Positions 10,919 to 20,610 of a stretch of 26,465 bases of DNA are shown in pieces (positions within the stretch are counted from its first letter, which is position 1; each line of letters begins with the position of its first letter). The DNA lies in NCBI GenBank assembly GCA_022925895.1, contig JAKSYS010000770.1:1-26465 (forward strand). The letters are read 5' to 3'. Made by a program: the position numbers and the translations under genes. The DNA comes from Fragilaria crotonensis. Its lineage: Eukaryota > Bacillariophyta > Fragilariophyceae > Fragilariales > Fragilariaceae. The notes beneath the pieces are model-generated. The model did no database searches. It saw only the letters and a list, made by a program, of their open reading frames with translations, and had not been told where the DNA came from.

Positions 10919-11736
10919 GATCAAATTCGTGTGAGCCTTGGGACAGGTCAACGGCGTCAGTCTCAATTACGATTTACGTGATATGTATGCACCAAGGTAT
11001 GCACAATGTCACCCTTCTGATGAAGCGCAAATGAATGAAGTATATTGGTGTACTTGTATGAATACTCCGTCTTGTGTGGAGCACAGATGGGCGATGGGCG
11101 AGGGCAGGGTAGGGTGCGTTCGCTTGGCACGGTTTGCACACATGAAGATTCGTTTTCATGTGATTTTGCTGTAGTGTCTTGTTGCGTATAGCAATACGAC
11201 TACCGGTACCGTAGTACAAGTGGTGCTGTGAAAACTGAGTACAAGTACGGGGTGGGTAGAGACAACATGGTCCAAGTTCCAACTACGTATATTCTACGGC
11301 GTACAAGTACCAGCAATACCCTCCCAGATCGATTAGTGTTGGTGTAGCTTCCAACAGTAGGTTAATCTACATGTATGTCCAAACGGGGGCGGAATACTTC
11401 ATATAATGATAGGGTAGCACCCGACACCCGACACTACTCCAGTACAACACTACAGCAGTAGTACAGTAAGGAATTTTGCCATGATCCATCATCACATTCA
11501 TGATTTCAGCTACCGGTAGGTCACCACGAAGCCTATACACACAAGACACTGGAACTGTGCAGCAGGACGATCGTGTGGTTGCTTTGTTGTTACAAAGTCG
11601 AGACCAATTACACTCGAATAACTTACTAGACGTAAGCCGAATTCTGAAAACGCTTGTTGGCAACAGCAACCTTTCCTTCCCGAGTCCAACAGTAGCTACG
11701 ACATGTATTATGGTATTTTCCGTGAAGAATAAGCGC
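10919..11736. other. Spacer with GTACAAGTAC motifs
   Basis: Lies between the start of the methyltransferase and the end of the BCNT gene, both on the minus strand. No coding frame is supported. It contains two copies of GTACAAGTAC (11239-11248 and 11301-11310) and six GTAC tetramers between 11206 and 11310. It should include the methyltransferase promoter. Confidence 0.5.
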
Positions 11737-12499
11737 CTACTTTCCTCGTTTACTGCGTTCTTGATCACGCTTTGCCTTTTCCTGAACAAAACTCCGTTGA
11801 TCAACTCGTTGCAAAAGTCTTGCTTGACAAGAAAGGCATTCTTGCCCTGCGCTTGCTTCTCAATTTCAGCTCCACGCCTGCCTCCTGCTTGAATGATTCC
11901 CAATCGGCTGAAGTTTTGGCAACAGTCGACAACTTTCCGGGTCCTTCCAATTCTTGCAACAAACTGTCTAGACCCCGCGGTTTACTTCCGTCAGCATGCC
12001 CCGAGTCCAACGAGTCACGTTCGTTAACTTTGCGTTTCACTTCAATTGTCGTTCCAGCATACCGTTTCACTTCCGTAATTGTCCGTGATGTTGTTGTCGG
12101 GAGTGTCGCTCTCTTGACTTTTGTTGCAGCGATTGTGTCACTAGTAGTGGCCATGATTTGAGCCGCTGCTGTAGGTCCAAAGATACGGATAAGCAAGTCT
12201 TGAGTTGCATCCGATGGTCCATTGACCTTTCTTCGTTTGGGAAGAAAACGTGTGCCAAAATTATAGCCAAACATTTGTAGAAAAGCTTCGTCCACAGCCT
12301 TGCGTTTGGCTTCCGACAGTGTGCTGGAAGGAATACCATCGGACGATGATTTGGACTGTTCGATCGCGTCGTCGTCGTCATCGTCGTCTATATCAACGTC
12401 TTCTTCAGGATTGTAATCGTCATCGTCGTCTTCATCCTCGAGAGGGATCTCTTTTTCACTAGCTTTTTCAGTTGTCAACTCTATTTGTTGCACCATCAT
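11737..12499 (-). CDS. CFDP1: BCNT/CFDP1 (Swc5-like) chromatin remodelling protein
   Basis: Family members belong to the SWR1/SRCAP complex, which exchanges H2A for H2A.Z. The ATG at 12499 opens an acidic N-terminus (residues about 17-47, mostly Asp and Glu), typical of Swc5 and CFDP1 and thought to contact histones. A conserved internal motif AFLQMFGYNFGTRFLPKRRK follows, then a basic middle region. The C-terminal BCNT domain begins TSADWESFKQEAG and continues through EIEKQAQGKNAFLVKQDF to QRVDQRSFVQEKAKRDQERS before TAG at 11737-11739. These three parts lie in three frames: one base is missing near 11870 (GG to G) and another in the A run at 11813-11816 (T run in the coding sense). About 250 residues, normal for the family. 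Both breaks lie in the most conserved domain, yet the homology is intact, which favours sequence error over decay. Confidence 0.83.
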
Positions 12500-15047
12500 G
12501 CGAGAACTGTGTACTCTTGACTTTCGACTGTTGCATCGGCAATATAATCAAAGCAAGAGTTGCTGGGGTTGAGTGTGTTGGGTGTGTTGACTGCATCTAC
12601 GGTACTAGTACCTGATCGTAGTATCTACTGTCGGCATGTCCAGCAGGGCGTTGAATCTACTGTCTGTCGTCTGTCATACTTCATACGTAGAATGGTGCGT
12701 CTGCGTCGTATTGGGAATTGGGACCGGCGACCAGGCTGTGTTATCTCGGGGTTTCCCCCACGATCCCCAAATACCGTAAACGCCGGCAGTTACACTCCAC
12801 TGGGACATAAGCTCCACGGACGGAATCTAGACGGAATCTTACGTACACCCTCTGTCGCGAAAAAATCGCTCTTTCCCTTTTGCATCGAGAAAAACCTGGC
12901 ATTTAACCGAAACGTCCGGTCATTCACATAGTGCTTAATGAGAGGTTTAAATGGTTGTATAACTTCAAATACAGGAAGTTCAGTTTGAATCTTCGTTTTT
13001 TAGTTCGCAGTCCGACCCAAAAAAATCGAAATCTCGCCAGATAAGCTCCATTTCATTAATTTAATGCACAATTCCCGGTGCTTAACTCCCGGTGTTTACG
13101 GTAGTTTATTTGGGGATATTTTAAAACGTTTATTCGGGAACTTTAATGGGGAACCATACAGTACACTGTACAGTGAACGTCCTACGTGATTTCTACGTGG
13201 GCATTCAGTACATTAATGATCTGATACAGTACAAGTACTGAAACATCAGTATGACAGTACCAGTCTACAGTTTGACGGTTCGAGTGCGAGGTGCAGTCGA
13301 TTAAAAAAAAAAATAAAAAAGCTCAGTAGTTGGGGTGAGACATGGTGGGCGCACGAATCAATGATGGACTCGTTGGATCTACTAATCCTCAACGAGTACA
13401 ATCTTACTCGATCGCCCACACGATATCGCACTTAACCAACCACTCCAAATCCCACGAAATTTGCCGCATCGAATCCCACTGGGGGATCACACAAGCTCAT
13501 GGCGAGCAGACTTTATTGGAATGGAGTCTGACATGAGTGGTTAAAATTGCTTGTGGATGGCCATAATGAAATTGCATAGACGCCATGTTGAAATCACATA
13601 GACTGCAGACATATTTGCCATGGTTATGGACAGATTCTCAAGCTTGTGGATTTAATTCATCCTGGTTATGCTAGATTGTCGCTGTGGAATCAACTTGTCC
13701 CGGAGATAATGACCGTCGTTTCGGATTTCGTCACCGCTGTCTAGGCTATGGTATAAAGGAAAAGGATCTTGACTCCGTTCACATATTGCTCTGCACCGAA
13801 GATCCAATTGCCGTGCAACCGTTTCGTCTCGCTGCAAATCTGTCGAGGAAAATATACATTGACCCGCTTCTACACGGAGTTTTCCCCCTTTCGAGTCAAG
13901 CACATACTTGACTTCGGTGCTACGTCGTACGACACATATCGCCGCGGAGGTGAACCTCTCAGCAAGCCTTGGGGTTGAGTGTGCTTCCTGACGGCATGTC
14001 CAGAAGGTTGAACGAATTCCGACGTGGTGCTTGATTGGGTGACTCGACAACACGACCGCCCCATACACGTGAAATGACTATATTCGAAGATGCTGTTAAG
14101 ATATGTGTGATAAATGAGAGCATCCCCAGCGGAGGCGCTACTTCTCTCAATCGGTACCAAGTGATCCGGTTTGGGTTTGCTCTCCTATTTAGGTCTTGTC
14201 AGTAGAATTCTGTATGCTCGGTCCTCGACTGCCAATCGTTTTGGCCATCCATTTAACTTTAAGTTTTGGTCGGTATCCTTCAAGTCGGATCCCCGATGCC
14301 ACGGTTCTTTCCTGTTTGGGTCGTTACCCGATTCATCCAACTGGCACCGTACCTAATCCTTCTCACTCCGTTGCATTACAGACGGTGATCTGCTCCCCCC
14401 TGAAGAATTCGGTCGAAAGTCGTCATCTGTTGTTCACGAATGCCGTGTCATCAAAATGCTACAATCATGATACCTTTGAACGTATTTATATACTTAGGTC
14501 ATATGACTAATTCTTCACCTCAGTCCAACAAAATGTCTCACAGGTCATTGGGCTATTATAGGAGGAAAAACCAAGAGTCATTCGATTTGAATTCTAGATG
14601 ACCGATTTTATACAGAAGAGAATCCGTTTGGTCATAGCAATTGACATACAATGAATTTATTGTACCTCTGATTTCGGCTTATGTTCACTACTCTTCCCCA
14701 GAATAAACTCAGGTCTTTTTCCTGAACCGGGTATTTAAGGTTCCACGCTTACAGACACAATATGGTACTCGGAAGTTCCAGATATGACTATTTAGTCATA
14801 CATTACTGGTCATTGGACCTTTCAATCCCTTTCTCAGTCATAATTGAACTACAGAACCCGTACTCTGAACGATGACCAAGAAGTTCAACATGAATCCCGA
14901 TAGCGTCGTTACATGCATACATAGATGGAGTTCTGGGCCTTTGTTACCTCATTTGAGCATGCCTGCACCGTGACTCGCATTTCACACAATTAGAAACGAG
15001 TCGAACAAGCTAATCGACGTTCAACTCCAGTTGAACAACAGAACACC
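12500..15047. other. Long gene-poor region
   Basis: No gene is supported in about 2.5 kb. Frames such as 13652-14068 (-) and 13684-13911 (+) overlap one another and show no domain. It contains an imperfect long inverted repeat (12764-13116), a cluster of GTAC tetramers at 13161-13260 including GTACAAGTAC at 13229-13238, and an A-rich run at 13302-13320. The last ~150 bases should hold the promoter of the gene at 15048. Confidence 0.5.
12764..13116. repeat. Imperfect terminal inverted repeats, possible old MITE
   Basis: Left arm TCCCCAAATACCGTAAACGC (starts 12764) pairs with the complement of the right arm ending at 13116, which reads TCCCCAAATAAACTACCGTA then AACACCGGGAGTTA. There is a 5-base indel and about three mismatches over ~30 bases. 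The span is about 353 bases. No clear target-site duplication was found at these ends, and similar TTCCCC-type sequence continues outside, so the true boundaries may lie further out. Confidence 0.55.
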
Positions 15048-15680
15048 ATGGTTATCACCCTAACTCCACGTCCACCAATGCTTCTGTCAAGAGAGCAACG
15101 CATCCCTTCGGCTGAGATGCAAATCTCACCCTCAAAGATCAAAGCTCCTGCCGTCGTCAAAAAATCCGTTCACTTCAACGAAGTAGTCTCAATTCGCTCA
15201 ACAACTCACCACAACGACATGACTTCACAAGAAATAGCGGGTGCATGGTTTAGTCGGAGAGAAATGTCGGAAATCAAGAGAAGCATGGCCATTGAAATCA
15301 AGGCTATGAGCTCGGGCTTACCATTCCCAGGAGGTACGACAAGGGGCCTTGAATTCAGAACTCGGGAAGGCAGCGATCGAAGAAAGGCGAATAAGCTCAA
15401 CTCTATTCACGCTGTTCTAGACGAGCAAGACCTTCAGCTCATGCGTGGGATTAACGAACCAGAGGGTCTCCGCCGTGTTTACCTGCAACATAGTCAAAGC
15501 TGCCTTACAGAATCCCAATTGCTCGCGAAGGCTGATGAAACCGAGGTGCGGAATTTGCTCAAAGCCAAGGATGCGGAGACCACAAGTATTGACAGCAAAG
15601 AATGCCATTCGAAGAATGAGAGGGCGTTATTTAGCAGACTGTTTATTGAAAAGAAGGCACTGGCGAACGATTCGTCGTAA
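15048..15680 (+). CDS. Uncharacterised family protein, paralogue A
   Basis: 210 residues, single exon, intact. I do not know a function. It has the core layout shared with the gene at 16152-16844: a KSVHFNEVVSIRSTTHHNDM opening, an acidic SQEIAGAWFSRREMSEIKRS helix with an invariant Trp (residues about 59-78), then RGLEFRTREGSDRRKANK and AVLDEQDLQ. The last third is probably helical and charged. No signal peptide or membrane segment, so cytosolic or nuclear. From memory this pattern (HxxHNDM, W[FY], RGLE[FY]RT, basic run, AVLxEQ) recurs in many pennate diatom hypothetical proteins; I cannot verify that here. It faces its paralogue tail to tail, 471 bases apart, so a local duplication with inversion is possible, though the two have diverged widely. 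Confidence 0.8.
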   Translation: MVITLTPRPPMLLSREQRIPSAEMQISPSKIKAPAVVKKSVHFNEVVSIRSTTHHNDMTSQEIAGAWFSRREMSEIKRSMAIEIKAMSSGLPFPGGTTRGLEFRTREGSDRRKANKLNSIHAVLDEQDLQLMRGINEPEGLRRVYLQHSQSCLTESQLLAKADETEVRNLLKAKDAETTSIDSKECHSKNERALFSRLFIEKKALANDSS

Positions 15681-16151
15681 TGGCTACCCAAAAACCAACT
15701 TCTCGGGGGAACAGGAAACTTTCAACAAGCAACTAATGCGAGTAGAAAACATATCCAGCACATATTCACTTTGTTGTTGTATTACTCAGTTTCACAACTG
15801 GCACCCCTACAGTAATTCACCGATGCACTGGCGTACCCCCCGTTACACAGTACTACTGGTAGAAACTCAGACAAGCAAAATACTACTCCGAGTACAGTAC
15901 AGTATGGAGGCGTACGATGTTTTTCAAGAGATGCAAACGTGCAACATCAATCGTACAAGTATACACAATTTCTGACAAAGCTGTGGACAATGCGATTGCG
16001 CATCAACGAGAGGTTCAATTGTACTTGAACTCGGAGTATATTGTAAGAATCAAAAGTTTACTACGCCACACATATGACATAGAGGGTTGACGCGGTCAGT
16101 CAGTCTCGTGGATTTCTTCAAACCTACCTTGCAATGTCCTTATTGATTCTA
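15681..16151. other. Spacer between convergent paralogues
   Basis: Contains the 3' ends of both transcripts and several GTAC and TACTACT-like motifs (15848-15905). The open frame 15445-15975 on the plus strand is mostly a shadow of the upstream gene. No gene is supported. Confidence 0.5.
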
Positions 16152-16844
16152 TCAAGAACGCGTATTCCCTGGAGTTCCATCTTCATGAGAACCGAAGGCC
16201 ATATGTTTTGAAGCTATGCCTTCATTAACACCATGATGATGCCCCCCGTTGACAGAGACACAACGGTCAAGCCCGTGTGCCAATTCATTCGTTTTAACTG
16301 CACAGAGCAACAATATTGTTTCGTTGACATGGTCTTGTATGCCCATATCCTGAAAGTCTGCATGGTAGAGAGCTGCAGCTTCAAGTGCATCTCGGTGGCC
16401 CATTTTCAGTGCATTCAGTTTGTCATTGAAGGTAAACTTGATATACTCTGATTGTGTAAAGGCATCGTCCCTGTCAAGTTCTTGTGCACTGAACACTGCC
16501 TGCGCTGCAATGCGCTGGTTCTGCTTTCGTTGTTTTGATCCCTTCGGGGTGCGGTACTCTAGGCCCCGCTTGCATAGCACGTCGTTGTCCCCTGGATATT
16601 CACCTTTCATCAGAAGGCGTATAGCAGAAATGCATTCTTTCTTCATTTCCATATAGTTCTCCTTATTGTACCATGCGGCCTCACATTCTTCCGTCGACAT
16701 ATCACGCACGTGGTCGTGAGCTTTGATTGTGACGATGTGGAAGAATGTCACAATTTTGCGACTGGAGTGAACTGGATCCATCATTTTCTGTGACGAGCAT
16801 CTCTTGATATCAGGGTAGATGGTTTCGTCAGCGGTGAGCAACAT
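16152..16844 (-). CDS. Uncharacterised family protein, paralogue B
   Basis: 230 residues from the ATG at 16844, single exon, intact. It shares with paralogue A, in order: KIVTFFHIVTIKAHDHVRDM (against KSVHFNEVVSIRSTTHHNDM), STEECEAAWYNKENYMEMKK, RGLEYRTPKGSKQRKQNQ and AVFSAQELD. The C-terminal third has a His/Gly stretch (VNGGHHHGVNEG) absent from A. No targeting signal is visible. The conserved spacing of the Trp, the RGLE[FY]RT block and the following basic run suggests one folded domain of about 90 residues. Function unknown; the basic run could bind nucleic acid, but that is a guess. Confidence 0.8.
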   Translation of the reverse strand: MLLTADETIYPDIKRCSSQKMMDPVHSSRKIVTFFHIVTIKAHDHVRDMSTEECEAAWYNKENYMEMKKECISAIRLLMKGEYPGDNDVLCKRGLEYRTPKGSKQRKQNQRIAAQAVFSAQELDRDDAFTQSEYIKFTFNDKLNALKMGHRDALEAAALYHADFQDMGIQDHVNETILLLCAVKTNELAHGLDRCVSVNGGHHHGVNEGIASKHMAFGSHEDGTPGNTRS

Positions 16845-16923
16845 CGTTTGGGATTTTGTACAACTTTGCCACTGATACGCCGTCTGCCTGGATTTTGTGA
16901 TGGAAGGTATCGTGAGACATTTC

Positions 16924-16940
16924 GGGGGGGGGGGGGGGGG
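16924..16940. repeat. Poly-G run of 17
   Basis: Seventeen consecutive G residues about 80 bases upstream of the start of paralogue B, which reads leftward, and about 110 bases left of the second MITE. True length is uncertain because such runs are prone to sequencing error. Confidence 0.85.
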
Positions 16941-17051
16941 AAGTTAATCGGAGATACACTGACTTGTACTGTACTGTATTATGGCCAGCTGCTTCTTAAA
17001 GGAAAAGGAACAAGATTTTAATAATCGGCATTTATTCATGTATATCTTTTT

Positions 17052-17713
17052 CAGGGATGGCAAAAACCACTTTCGATTACAAAGTGGTTTTTGGTCTGAC
17101 CAAAAACCACCGAAAAACCACCAAAAACCACCGAAAAACCACTTTGAAAAACCACTCCGTGTTAAAACCCCTAGTAAACTTTTCCACGTATAATTTGTAC
17201 CATAGTACACGTAGATACGCTACTGTGTCGATCCTCGTAAAACGGAGTACTGGAATACTACTAGTAGGTCTACCAGTAGTAACTATACATACAATAAAGA
17301 ATGTACTACCGTAGAGTAGGAACCGAAATTAGAGGATTGGCAATCACCATCACTTTCAATGTAGTTGTAGTCATCTTCATCAACAAAACAAGCTGAGATA
17401 CACCCCATTGCTTGGCATCTTGTTTCATGAACTGAACCAAAACCTGTATACAAGACCTATTAAGGTGATCGAATGAGCGATTTGCAATTCAAGAGTTTAG
17501 ACCCAGACGTTGTACTGGGATGGTGTGTTGGTGGTGGGTACAAGACGGTGCAGGCCTCACTAAAGGTACGAGGTCTGCTATTTTTTAGCAAAAACCACTT
17601 TTTAGCTCGAAAAGGAAAAACCACCAGAAATATTTGCAAAAGTGGTTTTTGGGTTTAAACCTGGTTTAAACCCAAAAACTACTTTTAGCAAAAACCACTC
17701 GGTGCCATCCCTG
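17052..17713. mobile_element. hAT-type MITE with AAAAACCAC subterminal arrays
   Basis: 662-base non-autonomous element. Terminal inverted repeats CAGGGATGGCA at 17052-17062 and TGCCATCCCTG at 17703-17713; identical 8-base duplications ATCTTTTT at 17044-17051 and 17714-17721. Both features are diagnostic of hAT elements. Next to the left end is a 13-bp palindrome pair CAAAAACCACTTT/AAAGTGGTTTTTG (17061-17093), then a tandem AAAAACCACC array (17100-17157). Near the right end is a near-perfect palindrome with 24-bp arms around 17662 (17638-17686, one mismatch, one-base spacer). The middle (about 17200-17560) is unique-looking and non-coding. The short open frames reading KNHRKTTKNHRKTT are by-products of the array. 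Confidence 0.92.
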
Positions 17714-18308
17714 ATCTTTTTAGATTAAATCTGGCTGGTCGTGGTTTAAAAGGTTCGTCGTTTTCTACTAGTGCCTCTATGGCAAATGGGATGACAAGGC
17801 GTTGGATTCACGACGAGAAACAATAGTGCGCACTGCGTACCGGTACACCAGTTTCTCGCAGCCAATTAATAAGAGGCGTGACGTCGTCGACTGCAACGGT
17901 TTCAATTCCTATACAGTAACTGCTCTATGCAGTGCGAGAGAAAAGTAGTCCAGTATACTGGTACTTGTACCATTCCCTCATCGGAACTTTGCAAACAGGT
18001 GCGCTACAGTACCTAAATGCCAGTCTCATAGGCATAGTAACAAGTACAAACATCATCACCAAAAAAAACTAAACATCGACCCACACGACTAGATACTACC
18101 CTTTCCAATAGGGTAGCGTCCAGTAGCCATACTGTCATACTTCCAACTTCCAACTTCCAACTTCCAACTCCGGGACACCGGGACTCACCGTACAGGTGCA
18201 AAATAGGACCTTATTGATCTAACTCCCGCGATCGCCCTTCTTTGGCTTGCCTTAAACTTTGTCGGAATATTGGTGCGTTCGTCGATATCCAATTACTAAC
18301 TCTTGCCG
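17714..18308. other. Upstream region of SART1
   Basis: No coding exon is recognisable. It contains GTACTTGTAC at 17961-17970, four copies of CTTCCAA at 18140-18167, and a TACTAAC branch-point-like heptamer at 18294-18300. The heptamer lies about 30 bases before a possible AG acceptor at 18324-18325, so an intron may end at the start of the SART1 reading frame. Confidence 0.45.
18140..18167. repeat. Four tandem CTTCCAA heptamers
   Basis: Perfect 7-base tandem repeat, four copies. No function apparent. Confidence 0.9.
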
Positions 18309-19489
18309 ATGCTCCTCTTGTCGAGAGCAAATGATAGTCAAAAGGTTATTGGATTGAACGACGATCCTGAAACTGCGCGACTGGAGAATGTGCAATTGGC
18401 GGATGATCAAGCACAGCAACATCGTCTGCGTCAAAAGCGACAGGTTGAAATGGGTATGGGCCGGGCTGGTGGACATGCAGGATACGATGATGATGAATTC
18501 GAAGAACTGGGTGGTGTCCAGGCACCGATGCGGTTGGAACGAGGGGCTGCCCCATTGACAGGCAAACCTGATAACGAACAAACCAGACGACGTGGCTTTA
18601 AGCTTGGACAGGCGATGGTGCAACAGGATGACAGTCCTTCAACCGGCCTGTTTGCCCATGAGAAGGGAAAAGCCATTTCACTGGAGCATTCTGTTGCTGA
18701 TGTTGTCGCTTCTGATTTCATGACGGCAGAGGAATATGCAGCCAGTCTTTCCAACAAAAAGAAGAAGGAGATGAAGTTCAAGAAAAAGAAAACAAAGAAG
18801 GGCACGAAGAACAAGCGGTCGGTTGATTTAGACGACGATGACGACGAAGACTTGGAAAGAAATCACAACCAATGGGTAGTATCCTGGATGAATTGGACCA
18901 GGCGGCGATTAAATCCAACAAGAAACGAAAACGTCGTGGCAATGGCAATGACGATGACGAGTCAGATTCACATTTGCACTATGCGGACGATGTTGCGGAT
19001 GCCGCCAAACGTCGCGCGAGGTTTGATGAAATCATGGAGAAAGGCAATGAGCAATCAGAGGCGGTCTTCAAGTCGCTAATCAAGGAGGAGACCAATGTTG
19101 CAGACACTCTTGATGAAGAAGTAGAACTTGACGACAACTTCTTGAATGAGGCCTTGGCCAAGGCGCGTCGTTTGCGCAAATTGCAAGAATTGTCCGGTCC
19201 TAGGGGTGCGGATGCTGTTGCTCAGGCGGTTCTGGACAGCAACGCAGTGTCAAATAAATCAGAGGCAACTACGAATGATAGTGGCATCGATTTTACGGTG
19301 GACGAGACGCTCGAGTTCACAAGAGTGCTGAGAGCACGAGAGGATCTGGATGAGCGAAGAAGGACTTTGCCGAGAGAACAATCGGAAGCGCGGCTCGCAT
19401 CGCGGCAGGCGTCAGACGCTGGTTCCCTCGGTGCACTGAAAGCGACTCAAAAGGCAACAGGAAAGGCATATGTTGTTCATAAAATCTAA
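18309..19489 (+). CDS. SART1: SART1/Snu66, U4/U6.U5 tri-snRNP protein
   Basis: Nuclear splicing factor needed to bring the U4/U6.U5 tri-snRNP into the spliceosome. Recognised by ordered similarity to the SART1/Snu66 family: DDPETARLENVQLAD, YDDDEFEELGG, then ADVVASDFMTAEEYA followed by a Lys-rich stretch (KKKKEMKFKKKKTKKG), the coil ALAKARRLRKLQELSG, DFTVDETLEFTRVLRA, and the C-terminal signature GSLGALKATQKATGKAYVVH. The frame changes at about 18860-18862; adding one A to the AAA run would continue LERKSQPMGSILDELDQAA, so one base appears missing. About 394 residues. The N-terminal part with the SxEETNKLR-type block of other SART1 proteins is absent; it may lie in an unrecognised upstream exon. 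The ATG at 18309 is therefore uncertain. Confidence 0.8.
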
Positions 19490-19752
19490 GTTTATGACTA
19501 TGGTTGCTCCGCTGCTGTGGATGTCAAGAAATTGAACGAAGGCCAGTCTTGCGCTGCATGGGTCATGGATCATGTCTCGCCGATGGAAAATCGCAGGTTG
19601 CTTCGTATGCTGAGCTATTTTGTTCTGGTACGCAAAAGTAAGCATCCAAGTAAAGGCGATGGCGCATTGCCTTTTGATCGTAAGAACGACCAAACCACAA
19701 TTTTGGACAGAGTAGTTGTGTTGAGCATACCGAATGATCCATGAATCATCAA

Positions 19753-20610
19753 TCATGAACGCTCCGCAATGTAGTTCGCGATGCTCATACTTGCGGTCAA
19801 ACCTGGACTTTCGATACCTAATAAATGAAACAGACCAGGAACGCCATGATCTTTAGGCTCGGCAATAAGAATATCCATAAATGGAGCATCTCCTTCATTT
19901 TGCAGGAGGGGATGATAAAGCTTGGGTCGCAATCCGGCGTAATCGGACACGATCGAGTCATCCTGAAGATTCGGCCAATATTTTCTCACTTGTTCATAAA
20001 ATCAATTGGATCTCGATGGATCTGGACTCATATCAATGTCGTCTAATTGCACCGATGGGTCGATCCACTGAACGTCAGGTCCAAATTTAGTAGATTGGCC
20101 CATCCAGTCGATTGTTGCATGCACACCCAGGCCACCAGGTTCTGGGACTGGATACACCAAGTGTTGAAAAGCAGGTTTCGGTGTTCCCTGCAGTCGAAAG
20201 TAGTTTCTCTTGGCAAAAAAATGTCTTGGTGGCTGCCATTTAGTCGTTTTGTGGAGATGGAGTGCACTCTTGTCTGCCGATAGGCCAGCACAATTGACCA
20301 CCATGTCACATTGCAAGTCCATGCCGTCGATGCGGAGCGAAATAACTGTATCGTGCTCATCATTCTGAACACGACCTCCATCCACGCAAGTCCGTAACAA
20401 CAACGCGGCCTTGTGATATTCTGCATCTGCCAAGAGACTCTGCAGGAACGAGTGCGAATCTAGGACACCCGTCGAGGGTGAATAGAGAGCACCACCACCA
20501 ACGGATGTGACCTCCGGTTCTAAAATTGCAACATCGTCCGATGAAAGGAGTCGTGCATCATCATCCACTCCAGTTGGCAATATGTTGGATTTTCCGGGTT
20601 TCTCGCACAA
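19753..20610 (-). pseudogene. L2HGDH: L-2-hydroxyglutarate dehydrogenase, 5'-truncated, internal TGA
   Basis: FAD-dependent oxidoreductase family that oxidises L-2-hydroxyglutarate to 2-oxoglutarate, normally in mitochondria. Conserved blocks in order: VDDDARLLSSDDVAILEPEV, ALYSPSTGVLDSHSFLQSL, MVVNCAGLSADKSA (FAD-domain return strand), YPVPEPGGLGVHATIDWMGQ, FGPDVQWID, YWPNLQDDSIVSDYAGLRPK and the C-terminal HLLGIESPGLTASMSIANYI. The first ~130 residues, including the GxGxxG dinucleotide-binding start, are missing: the frame runs upstream only to a stop just beyond 20610 and has no ATG. A TGA at 20002-20004 interrupts it in the same frame (SRSN stop FYEQVRKYW). It could be a pseudogene, or the 3' exon of a gene whose 5' part is elsewhere (AG acceptor possible at about 20602-20603 on the minus strand). 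It converges on SART1 with a 263-base gap. Confidence 0.72.

Noticed and set aside
11367-11903. 178-residue minus-strand frame as a separate gene
   Set aside because: Only its first ~25 residues matter, as the continuation of BCNT in a shifted frame; the rest is non-coding sequence past the true TAG at 11737-11739.
13270-13300. GGTTCGAGTGC stretch resembling a tRNA T-arm
   Set aside because: No acceptor stem, D-arm or anticodon arm pairs around it.
13652-14068. 138-residue minus-strand open frame in the gene-poor region
   Set aside because: Overlaps plus-strand frames of similar quality and has no recognisable motif.
17057-17314. Plus-strand frame encoding repeated KNHRKTT units
   Set aside because: By-product of the AAAAACCAC array inside a non-coding MITE.
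20002-20004. TGA in L2HGDH read as selenocysteine
   Set aside because: The position is not a Cys or redox site in the family and I see no SECIS-like structure; nonsense mutation or error is simpler.
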